From Agapetus fuscipes (taxonomy: Eukaryota > Arthropoda > Insecta > Trichoptera > Glossosomatidae): 64,000 bases of DNA. The stretch lies in NCBI GenBank assembly GCA_951799405.1, contig OX637339.1, forward strand, positions 20,522,001-20,586,000, given 5' to 3'. The position numbers and the translations under genes are program-made. Below the pieces are notes generated by a model, which saw only the letters and a program-made list of their open reading frames with translations, ran no database searches and had not been told where the DNA came from. Below are positions 1-12,500 of the stretch, in pieces; the first letter of the stretch is position 1, and each line of letters opens with the position of its first letter.

Positions 1-404
1 GCTAGTTATGGCATACAGATGAGAAGCCTGGAGTCAGACTCTGAAACAAGAGAAACCTCTCCACGTGTTTGAGAACAAAATGCTTCTTCACATTCTCGGA
101 CCTTTGCATGAGGGTGAGAGAGGCGCATCCGTACCATCGCGGAGCTGAGGTCCACATTCTAAGACCCAAGCATAGTGTCGGTAATGGAATCAAGTAGACT
201 TCAGTGGGCCGGATATGTAGCACGTGCAGAGGTCTCCAGGATCATCAGTATGTCTTGTATGGGGCCCCCTTCAGTTTCACACCACGCGGATGTCCCTGGA
301 TGTGGTGGTAGAGGCTCATTGAAATAGATTGAAAAGGCCACACTAACAACGGCACAGATAACGAATAGTGTCAACAATAAAGTGTAGATGTGCTGGTATT
401 CCAG
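1..404. other. Intron sequence upstream of exon 1
   Basis: No exon, RNA gene or recognisable transposon is visible here. The segment ends in a normal 3' splice site (AG at 403-404). Confidence 0.6.
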
Positions 405-546
405 GTGCCGCTTCCTAAAGGCAGCGCCCCCACTGCAGTGGTGCCGTACTTCAGCCAGCTGTACTACGCCTCGCAGCACGACAAGGCCATCCACGTGTGT
501 GACAAGGTCAAGTGCAACGATGACCGCGTGCTCAGGAACAATACGG
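405..546 (+). CDS. LRP1: LRP1 exon 1 of window: last part of a YWTD propeller
   Basis: The frame is open from the AG at 403-404 to GTAAGC at 547. The exon enters in phase 0 and leaves in phase 1. It encodes a propeller strand with the core [16 protein letters not shown], where YYA stands in the YWTD position. It joins exon 2 in frame through a split Asp codon. Confidence 0.85.
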
Positions 547-3500
547 GTAAGCAACTCACCTCCTCACTTGCCAACTAAGCTGCAGCTTCTCCCCGCATAG
601 TCCTCCAAGGGGCGCATGGAGCTGGGGAAGTCTGGATACATGTTACTGGACAATACTTGTGACTGGACAATACTTGTGACTGGACAAAACTTGTGACAGG
701 ATATCTTTTACAAGCAGATTTCATCACAACAAGACTGTAAAAGTGACTGTTAGTACAGCAGCATCAACAGCGATAGCAACAACATATTCAAAAAACCAGG
801 GATGATCTGCTGGGATTTGGACCAAACCATAGTTTAACAGATTGGCAACCTGCATGCAACACTCCATTTCCAATGTGGTCAAAAAGTTCCACTCTTTTCT
901 TGCCAAACCGTGTTCCCTTGTCGATAGATTGCATTATAGAAATTGTAGGATTGTACATTTCTCAGTATTCTGTTTCCTATAGTGGATTGTCATGTTCCAG
1001 ATAATGTGTTATCGCTCCGCATATATGATGCGGCCCTGCAGCATGGCAACAATTCCTGTTCCATGGGGCGCGGGGGCTGCCAGCACCTGTGCCTGCCCAC
1101 GGGGCCCTACACCAGGAGCTGCGCCTGCGCCACCGGCTACCTCACCAACCCTCGCTTCCCCAACAACTGCACAGGTAACCATGCTACAGCCCTACACCAG
1201 CACCTGTGCCTGCCCTACACTTAACTCAATGCGCTGTGGGAGGCAAAGCCAGCGCAGCTCCCGCCACAGTGTTGTTATGCGTGTGTACTTGGACATCCTG
1301 TATATTAGTCGCGCAGCTGCATTCATCACGCCACAGTGTTGTTATGCGTGTGTACTTGGACATGCTGTATATTATTATCCATCTTCGTGTGCGTCGTCTA
1401 CTTTCAGTGTCAGGGAGGAGAGGAGGAAAGAACTCTCTTTTATGAATATATGGAGAGGAATGCTCGGGTACTAGGGAACCGCAGTGTTATGATACTGGGG
1501 GACTTTAACATGAATAGCGTTAGCGGTTCTGCTCTCCTCGAGGATTCCTGCTTCCTTGAAAGCAACCTCCTCACCCAATCCAACACTATTCCAAACGGCC
1601 ACGCCGGCATCCTAGATTTCGTACTGACGAATGAGAGGATGTCGTGTGCAGTGGATCGATGTTTGGAGCCGTTGGTAACTGAGGACAGCTACCACCCCAC
1701 ACTCTCAATTACGGCAATGGTCCGAGGTACGCCTCTGCGCTGTGCACACACACAGGTACGAGCTAGGGACGCTGATGTATGTGTCGGTGAGAGCAGCAAT
1801 GCATTGCACTCATACATACAAAGGTGGCCGTCCTCTGACAATAATATTAATTATAAATACTTGGATGTAATTAGAGTTAATGATATTTTAAGGAATTTTG
1901 ATTTTAATGACTTGTATAATTTTGTAAATCCTGACTGTAACTGTAACTGTAACTCTGTCGCCATTTCGCTAGGGGTGGCCAGAGCCTCTGCAGAGTTGCC
2001 TCCATTTTTTCCTATCCTTACATACCTCTTTCAATTCATTCATATCCATCACCTTTTTCATGCATTTTCTTCTTTTACGCTCACTTTGTATATCCCATTC
2101 TTTCACAATCTCCTCAATCTGATCACTCCATACTTTTCTCGGTCGTCCCTTCCCTCTTTTTCCTTTCACACTTTCTGTGCACTGGAATATTTTTATAATG
2201 TTTTATTTAAGATTATTTGTCTCTGTGCACCTAAAAAGAGAACTAATTATCAAGGTAGGACTTACCCAGCTTGGTTTACTCGTGATATTATAGACAATAT
2301 CAAATGCAAGCAGCGACTTCATGAGAAATATTATAAAAACCGAACTACTTATAATTACGGTGAATTCTCAAAAAAGCGCGCGCAGCTCAAAACTGATATT
2401 AAGAGTGCTCGGAGGTCCTACCTTGATAAAATTCAGTCCGGGATCGGAAGTGATTCTAGGGAATTTTGGAAATATGTTACATCATTAAGGAAAGATGTTA
2501 ACTCAATCCCTACACTGATGGATGAAGACCTTATTACTACAGATCCTCAATCAGTGTGTGAAAGGTTTTCAGAATATTTTCAATCCGTTTACAGCTCTCA
2601 AATCCCTGAATTAGATGTGGAATCTACTCTCAAAAAATTGCCAATATCTAATTCCAATAATATTAGCATTGACCTGTTCACATTGGATGAGGTACAATCT
2701 TGCTTAGTTGGCATAAATCCTAACAAAGCAGCAGGTCCAGATAATATTCCACCAAAAGTCATTTTGGCTATTGCAAAATCCATCGCAAAACCATTGACAT
2801 TTATTTTCAATCTATGTATGAAAAGATGCACATTTCCGCAAATTTGGAAACTCACCAAAGTCATCCCCATACATAAATCTGATTCTAAGACAGATGTTCA
2901 TAACTATAGACCAATCTCTATACTATCAACATTTGCTAAAATATTTGAAAGTTTGATTCATAAGAATCTACTAGAAAATATTAAATCTCGTATCACCATA
3001 CATCAACATGGCTTCCTGCCGAAGAGATCTACTGTCTCTAATCTTCTTATTATTAGTACAGACGTAGCTTCTAATCTGGATTCTTAGCTCCAGACAGATG
3101 TAGTGTATACCGATTTTTCGAAAGCATTTGATCAGGTAGATCATGATATCCTTCTTGAAAAAATGCATGTTCTTGGGTTTTCTAAATCCCTCTTATTTTT
3201 CTTTGCCTCCTATTTGAGGAACAGGCAACAGTATGTCAAGTTAAATGGCTTTACCTCTAATACCTTTCAGCCATTTTCCGGCGTTCCTCAAGGATCAAAT
3301 CTGGGTCCATTGGCCTTTATTATATTCATTAATGATATAGTAGATATCATTAAGTACAGCTCTTGTCTTCTTTATGCAGATGATTTGAAGGTGTACACGA
3401 AAGTCGTAGATATTCACGACTGCATAAATCTGCAAGATGATTTAGATGCATTAGCAGCTTGGGCTGAGAAAAACAAGCTCTTCTTTAACTCAAAGAAATG

Positions 3501-6500
3501 TGTCTCAATGTCGTTCACTAAATCTTTCAGACCCATCTTGCATGAGTACAGTTTTGGTGGGCAATTACTGTCTCGTGTGAAATCAATGCGGGATCTGGGA
3601 GTTGTGTTTGATCCTGGACTGAAGTTCTCCGATCATATAACGCAGCTGATGACTAAGTGCTACCAGCTGCTGGGATTAGTAATCAGAGTGAGCAAACAAC
3701 TCACTGAGCCCAGAGCGATGGTTGACGTCTTCAGCTGCGTTATCCGATCTAAATTAGAGTACGCTGTCGAGGTTTGGACTCCATACCAGCGGAAGTACAT
3801 AGATATGATAGAACTAGTCCAAAAAAAGTTTCTCAGGTATCTCCTCATGAGGCGGTGTGGAAGTTATCCACAATTCATGCATCATGAGGAGCTACTTCGG
3901 GAGACTGGATTTAGAAGCCTGGAAACGAGGCGCAACAGGTCCCTTATGGTGCTCACTCATAAGGTCATCAACGGCTTAATTGACAGTCCCACCCTGTTGG
4001 AGGGCTACAGGTTGTATGTGCCTGACGACTACACCCGAGGGCGAGGACATGATCTATTTCATGTACCGAAAAGCCGTACTGATGTCGTGGCACAACACCC
4101 TGTGACTCGGAGTATAAAGCTCTTAAATAAGTCTAATATAGACATCTTTGAGTGTAATTTATTAACATTTAAAAATCTTGCAATAGAGTTCCTCCCAGCG
4201 TGTTGATAGCTGTGAGGGTGCACTGTAATAAGGGTGACCTGTTGTGCACAATTAAAAAAAAAAAAAAAAAAAAAAAATTAGTCGCGCAGCTGCATTCATC
4301 ACGCCACAGTGTTGTTATGCGTGTGTACTTGGACATGCTGTATATTAGTCGCGCAGCTGCATTCATCACGCCACAGTGTTGTTATGCGTGTGTACTTGGA
4401 CATGCTGTATATTAGTCGCGCAGCTGCATTCATCACGCCACAGTGTTGTTATGCGTGTGTACTTGGACATGCTGTATATTAGTCGCGCAGCTGCATTCAT
4501 CACGCCACAGTGTTGTTATGCGTGTGTACTTGGACATGCTGTATATTAGTCGCGCAGCTGCATTCATCACGCCACAGTGTTGTTATGCGTGTGTACTTGG
4601 ACATCCTGTATATTAGTCGCGCAGCTGCATTCATCACGCCACAGTGTTGTTATGCGTGTGTACTTGGGCATCCTGTATATTAGTCGCGCAGCTGCATTCA
4701 TCACGCCACAGTGTTGTTATGCGTGTGTACTTGGACATCCTGTATATTAGTCGCGCAGCTTCATGACGCACTAGATCTGCTGAGCTGACACTGTTGTTGT
4801 TTACCATCAGGAGTTATTCCTCACAGCTTGTTTGTGCTCCGTGGTTCCAGCAACTCCTAATTGTTAAAAACTTGGCTAATCCTTTTGACGTCTTCTCACA
4901 GGCAAGTGGTTCTTCACCCCTTTCACACCTCTGCCAGGGCTTCAAACCAGGTACTTTCTGACACTGAGTCCAAAACATTGCCCAATATACTAGATCTGCT
5001 GAGCTGACACTATTGTTGTTGACCATCAGGAGTTATTCCTCACAGCTTGTTTGTGCTCCGTGGTGTTTCAGGCATTGAGGAGTTCATCTTCTACTCCATC
5101 AACTGGGAGATCCGCGGCCTGAGCCTCAATGGTGACAACACCACGGCCGTGCTGGGTCCCATCTCCCAGGTGTCCATGGCCACCAGCATTGACTTCCATG
5201 CAGGTTAGTGCTCCTTGTCTCCATTTCTCTTGATCATTATCCTTTTTAATTATTTTCTTGTGATAAATGTTGTGTTGTATTTATTTTGGCATTTTGGTGT
5301 CTCACTGGCACCCCCAGTACCAGTCCAGTCCCCCAGTACCAGTCCAGTCCCCCAGTACCAGTCCAGTCCCCCAGTACCAGTCCAGTCCCCCAGTACCAGT
5401 CCAGTACCCCAGTACCAGTCCAGCACCCCCAGTATAAAAGCGTAAATTGAAAATGTATGGGATAAACGACGGTACTCTTAACCGGACCTCTTTGCTCTTT
5501 GCCGGAACGCGGATCTGCGCTTTGTTTACATTCCAAAGGGTCAATGCTTTGTAACATTTATGTACTTAACTGGTGTACGTGACTATTCATAATAATATAA
5601 TATGTCTGCCTAGCAAAGTTTTGTGCAAAGTTTGGTGCCAGCTATGGCGAGAACTCGTCGGTCTAATTAGACCGACATTATTTCTTATTTTCTTTTTTCT
5701 TTCCCACCTCTATGGTGGTTGGCCACTTAGTCAGGAGAGCACCTCCCGAACAGTCTCAGTAGTAACATCTCAAATTTAGGCCTTAAGTCACATGTTAAGA
5801 CGCTCAGAATCACTTTGCATTTTTGTTTGTAAATTTAAAATCCTCGAGCCCCAAACCCTCACGGCTATAACTTTTCAGTGATTTCTGAGCCTCCTTTGTG
5901 CAAACACTTGGGAAAGTGTAGCTTCTCGGGAGGGCCTTCTGCCACTCGTATCTCACATAACTTTTGCATGCGAGTCCTGTGACACATCCCCGGATGGGAT
6001 GGATATACAGGGCGTGGGTCAGTGGAGGGAAGAATGACCCCTGAGAAAAGGTGTTGTTGTCTGCCTAGTTTTAGAACAAAATGTTTTTTTATAATCATAA
6101 TATTATGAGGCAGTGCAATAAATACGTCACTGGTGATTTTTGTACTTTGTTAGGCACTAAAAAATACTCTATTTCTCTTTTGAGATAAAATATTGGAAAG
6201 GAAATATGTTTTATATCTTTGGAGATACAGACTGGTCTGAAATCCTCCTCCCTCCATTCTTCCCTGTACGATGAGACCTAGGATCCAGTGCTTCTCAAAG
6301 TGCAATTATACCTCATCCAGGACTGGCTGTGGTTGTCCTTGCAGTCTTGCCTCGGAGCATCAGTAAATAGACGTGTGAAGTGCTTGCTTGCATTTGCAGC
6401 TTCTGACTTCTTGTACTGGGCGGACTCTGACCATGGGACGATCAACAGGATCAAGAGAGACGGCACAGGAAGACAGGTGCTGGTGGAGCAGACCGAGTCT

Positions 6501-9500
6501 GTGGACAATGTGCCCATTGACTGGGTCACGGGTAAATATGCTCATCTCTTCCTAGTTCCTTAATAGCCCCGCCCTGTGGGAGAGTTATATCAAGTTATGA
6601 CTAATGAGTACTAGGTGTCTACTGTCACTAAATATATTTTTAAGTGGGGGAAGACATTCCCAGGAAGCTGAAAGCAATAGAACAACAAGACAATGGCCTC
6701 TATGTCAGAGGTGTGCTTTAATTTTACTGACGCTAGAAGCATTACTCAGTTGGCAAGCCATGTGGAATGGACTCCGCACAAAATTGAATTTAGATTTTTT
6801 TTCTCGGTGTACAAACTACACACTTTAACAGGATTATGGCGACCGATAGAAAAATATTTGTTTGCCTTTTCCTTAGCAATCCGGCCGTGTTATACCACTA
6901 TTCTATCCATGTCAATTCATGTGTGGACCTCATTGTTGCTAGACCTCAGGGTTTCCTGTCGTATGCTCAACACAGTGAAGCCCCATGTTTTTATTCCTCC
7001 CTTGTGTCTCCCTGCAGGTCTGGCCGTGGACTGGATCGCTGACAACATGTACTGGACGGACCCCAAGCGCAACGTGATTGAGGTGTCGCGTCTGAACGGC
7101 AGCTCTCGCTACGTGGTGCTGGCCCTGCAGGGGGAGCCCCCAGTGTCCCTGGCCGTGGACCCTCAGCGGGGCTTCCTGTTCCTGGCCGCAGCGGGCTGGG
7201 TGAGGAGGGCGCGCCTGGATGGCTCCCAGCTCACCACCATCTACAACCAGTCACAGCCCGCCTCCATCACCGACATAGCCCTGGACTACGAGGTGAGAAC
7301 TGAAGGTGCTGCAAACCATGTGGCCGCAGTAACAGACCATCTTCTTCTTCTTTGGCACAAAATAAAATATTAGAAGTATAGACTGCTGCATTTGATCAAT
7401 AAATGAGTCCCCAGCAAGCAGATCTGCTGGCTCAATAATACATAAGATTCAACAGGGATAGTAACCATGGAGAACATGCTGCCAACTGCAAGAGATAGGG
7501 AGACATTCTGTCAAGTGATTGTTGATGTGGAGGGGACCTGACACAGCACTACAAGAAGAGAAGAACCCACGGACGGACCCACACGAGGCAACATTTGGTA
7601 TCAAAGGGAAAGCTCTTGGCTGGTTATCTTCCTACCTCACTGAGAGAACACAAACCGTCAAGTTAAATGGAGCTCTCTCTTTGCAGACATTATTGACATG
7701 TGGAGTACCTCAAGGCTCTGTGCTAGGACCCCTGCTTTTTACAATGTATACAAGTGAGTTGGAGGATGTTATTGATAAATGGGGTTTAAAGACCCACATC
7801 TACGCAGACGACTGTCAAATCTATTCCCACTGTAGATTCTCAGATATGAATGACCTCAAGTTCACTTTGAACAGATGCATCAAAGAAGTGAACAAATGGA
7901 TGCTGTCCCATCGACTTATGCTTAACCCAAGCAAAACGGAACTTATGTGGCTTGCCACTCAAAAACGAGCACACATGATTGACAACTCTCCTGTGCACAT
8001 CTCTGGAACAGACATTCTTCCATCAAAATGTGTCAAGTTGTTAGGAGTCCAGCTGGATAGCAGTCTCACTTTGAGTAAACAAATAAGCAAAACCGTCAGT
8101 GCTGGTTTCTACGGCCTCAGGCAGCTCAAGCAAGTCAAGAGTTGCCTCCCACTTGAGGCTATGAAAGCGCTTGTCAATGCCTTTGTTGTGTCCAAGGTGG
8201 ACTACTGCAGTGCCATCTATGCTGCACAACCACTATATCAGCTGAAGAGACTGCAGTCAATACTGAATGCCGGTGCACGCCTGATATTCGGGCAAAACAG
8301 GTACTGCCACATCACGCCACTTCTACAAGGACTCCACTGGCTGAAAATTCCCGAAAGAATTAATTTTAAGCTGAACCTTATTGTGTTCAACGCTTTACAA
8401 GGAATGGCTCCGGAGTACTTACAAGAACTAGTGCGACCCACGGTTATACAGGAGAGAGGACTGACGCTGCGCTCAGCAGAGAGGGGCTCCAAAACGTTGG
8501 TGAACGAGCCATTCAGGAAATTAACCACAGTGTTTGGTAATCGTGCGTTTGCTGTTGCGGGTCCCTCTTCGTGGAACCAGCTGCCACCGGAAGTTTGAGA
8601 ATCAAAATCCAGGGAAAACCTCAAAAAAACCCTCAAGACACACTACTTCGCCGCGATAACACAAAAAGCGCCCTTGGAGTGACAATCTTCACGAAACGGC
8701 GCTATACCAAGTCATCATCATCATCAAGGCAGAGCAGGGGAAGACCTGACCCAGGATTGGACAGAGTGGTGGGGGGACTATTGGGCATGGAAACACAAAA
8801 CTGGTGAAACAACAGTGACAAACAGCATTGACTCAAGACTGCTGATCAAGGAGTTCAAGGCTCACACCGAGTTGTCCGCAAGTCTCAGCGGTGCCTCCAG
8901 TGAGCATTAAGGGGGATGTGAACTTTCTTACATTTTCTATTCCTCACGACATGTCAGCATGAGCTTGTTTTGTATACCAGGTGTACAGAGCTTGAGATGA
9001 CTCACGCTGTTAGCCTGCAGCTTAGATGATGCATCTCCTAATGCAGAGTATTGTTGTGTTGTTTGCAGGCGCAGAAGGTGTACTGGACGGAGCTGTCGTC
9101 CCAGGAGCTGAGGAGCATCAGCTATGGGGGCAGCATGGTGCCAGCCCTGCACAACCTCACTCTAGCTCACCCCCTGGCTCTCTCCATACACAACCAGTAC
9201 ATCTACTGGGTGGAGGGGTAACACACCCTTATATACCCAGTACTTAGTTCAGCTATGGGGCAGCATGGTGCCAGCCCTGCACAACCTCACTCTGGCTCAC
9301 CCCCTGGCTCTCTCCATACACAACCAGTACATCTACTGGGTGGAGGGGTAACACACCCTTATATACCCAGTACTTAGTTCAGCTATGGGGCAGCATGGTG
9401 CCAGCCCTGCACAACCTCACTCTAGCTCACCCCCTGGCTCTCTCCATACACAACCAGTACATCTAGCTGAACTAAGCAACATTGGGCGCGGACAGTACTT

Positions 9501-12500
9501 GGATGGGTGACCGCTCAGGTACACCGCGTGTCGTTGGTATCTTGGACCGGTCCGTAGTCCGTAGTGGCAACACTTCGGACTCGTAAATGGAAGGTTGTGG
9601 ATTCTGATCCCGGCGGAGCACAAAAAATATACCATTTATGTGCTCTGCGCTGAGTTGAAAAATTCATAAACCTTAACCAAAGACCGGTCACTGAAAGGTC
9701 CATCCAACCTTACAACAACTGGGTCTTGCTTGAGAATTGGCGCTTTCTACAGCGACGACCAAGCTCGCAGAGGGCTCTTGAGGTGTGATACACACAAAAA
9801 CAGCGCTCACCAAATAAATCATCCTAATATTATTATTATTATCTACTGGGTGGAGGGGTAACACACCCTTATATACCCAGTACTTAGTTCAGCTATGGGG
9901 CAGCATGGTGCCAGCCCTGCACAACCTCACTCTAGCTCACCCCCTGGCTCTCTCCATACACAACCAGTACATCTACTGGGTGGAGGGGTAACACACCCTT
10001 ATATACCCAGTACTTAGTTCAGCTATGGGGCAGCATGGTGCCAGCCCTGCACAACCTCACTCTAGCTCACCCCCTGGCTCTCTCCATACACAACCAGTAC
10101 ATCTACTGGGTGGAGGGGTAACACACCCTTATATACCCAGTACTTAGTTCAGCTATGGGGCAGCATGGTGCCAGCCCTGCACATGTTAGGATGGTTAAGC
10201 TGCTCACCCCAGACAGCAAAACACTCCAAGCAAATGTTCAGCGCCCCGAGAATAAAGCATTTTATAAAACTCATGTCGATTACACAAATAATAAAAAAAA
10301 TGGATTCACGCAATCGAGGTGAGTTTTACGCAATGCTTCATATAAGGACACAGTTTAAAAGCTACAACTGTATTTGCATTGGCATGTTGTATGTTGTCAT
10401 ACTGGGTATTGTGGTCAGCTCTGTAACTCCGTGTGTCAGCATGTTGTCATGTGTTGAGATGCTGCTCCTGTACCACAACTGGCACAACTCTTGCATTATC
10501 TTGTTTAATTTTAGGATGGATGTAGTTTACCTTTGAACTGGCACTGTTTTTGTTTTGATGTTGCTAATTTCATAATGACTTACATAATGAGTGCTCCCTA
10601 CAACGTGATGTTCTTGGCGACCTTGAGTCCGTCACTCCTTGATCTTTCCTTGTATGATGAAGTATAGTGAACTACAGAGATAGGTTAGATGAGATTCCAA
10701 GAGAGAATTTCTTGACTTATAGGTTGGTATGAGGCTGGCCACTCATACTGTAAAAAAATGTTCACTTTTACAAAAAAATATCACCCCTTGTTTCTGGAAA
10801 GGTCGGCAGGTTTATGCTCATTTGCAGTTTGGATTTTAATTTGTTAGTACACATTCAGCATTTGATAATGAGTTTTGAGTGTTACATATCTTTGCAACTT
10901 AGATTGTAGATTATAATTATATCTGTCCTGTACATGTCCGGTGTTTGGTGTTGCAGGCTGACCAGCCAGGGCTCCATCAGGCGCGCTCCGCTCAGCAACT
11001 TGTCTGACGTGCAGGTGCTGGCCATCTCAGTGGGAGACTCCCTCAAGGACATCCAGGTCTTCTCCAAGGAGAGGTGAGCTTGCAGCATGTGCATGTGTAG
11101 CACGGCCACAGCGAGACATCTCGTGATGTGCTCTTGATGATGAAAAAATAAAATGTGTAAAGGTTGGTGAGCGCCACACCTAGAAACCCGCCTGTGAGCT
11201 CATTCATCACAACTCATGGCTGATTCCAGCAACTCCTCATTGTTAAAGACTTCTTCTCACAGGCAAGTGGTTCTTCACCCCTTTCACACCTCTGCCAGGG
11301 CTTCAAACCAGGTACTTTCTGACACTGAGTCCAAAACATTGCCCAATATACCACAACTGTTTGTTAAAATGTCTCTCTTCAATGGCGCTACAACCCTAAT
11401 GGGGCTATAGTCTACCAAGTGCTGCACCTACAACTCCTGTCCCTGCAGCTGTCTTCCATCTCCCCACCTGGAGAAGCTGTGAGGCATCTCTCTGTCCTCA
11501 CTCCATCCTCACTCATGCTGCATCCTGGACCTATTTCAACCTGGACATTCCTTTGGGAAACATTGTTCCGATATCCTGTGGACATGTCTAGCTTGTAATG
11601 ATATATTCCAAGCATAGATCTAGTAGGACCACTTGTAATTTGCCCACACACTGTAAATCTACATCTCGCCCGCCGCCTAAAGTGGATTATATATGCTGTG
11701 AATAACACTGTAGATGTATTTACATCCAGAGGACAGTTTTCTAAGATTTGAGAATCCATGAAGTGCCTGACCATTGTTTTACATGCTTGCTTCCAGGCAG
11801 CGAGGAATCAACCCGTGCCTGGCTCCCCACAACGCTGGCTGTGAGCAGCTGTGTCTCTACAACGGCACGGCTCCCATCTGTGCCTGTCCTCACGGCAATG
11901 TGGGACCTGACGGCAAGAAGTGCATACGTAAGTTGCTGCCTCTCCTTCTTCATGTTCCACACCCTGCTGGCTGTGTCTCTGCAACAGCCATGTCAAATAA
12001 ATTATTGCCTGCCTGAAGTGTAGCCTGATTTGTTGTGACTGTTTTCCAGCATATGACGCCTTCCTGATGTACTCCAGAGTAGTGAGGGTAGACTCCATAC
12101 ACATGTTCAATGCCACGGACCTCAACGCTCCATATCCCAGCATACAGAACAGGTGAGTCCACACTCCATATCCTAGCATACAGAACAGATGAGTCCACGC
12201 TCCATATCCCAGCATACAGAACAGATGAGTCCACGCTCCATATCCCACCATACAGAACAGGTGAGTCCACGCTCCATATCCCAGCATACAGAACAGATGA
12301 GTCCACGCTCCATATCTCAGCATACAGAACAGATGAGTCCACACTCCATATCCCAGCATACAGAACATATGAGTCCACACTCCATATCCCAGCACACAGA
12401 ACAGGTGAGTCCACGCTCCATATCCCAGCATACAGAACAGATGAGTCCACGCTCCATATCTCAGCATACAGAACAGGTGAGTCCACGCTCCATATCCCAG

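Noticed and set aside
201..554. Minus-strand frame of 117 codons over exon 1
   Set aside because: It is the shadow of the plus-strand exon and has no recognisable domain.
9467..9540. A 5S rRNA gene
   Set aside because: Only the 3' half is present and it is fused to a tRNA-like unit and a LINE-like tail between short target duplications.
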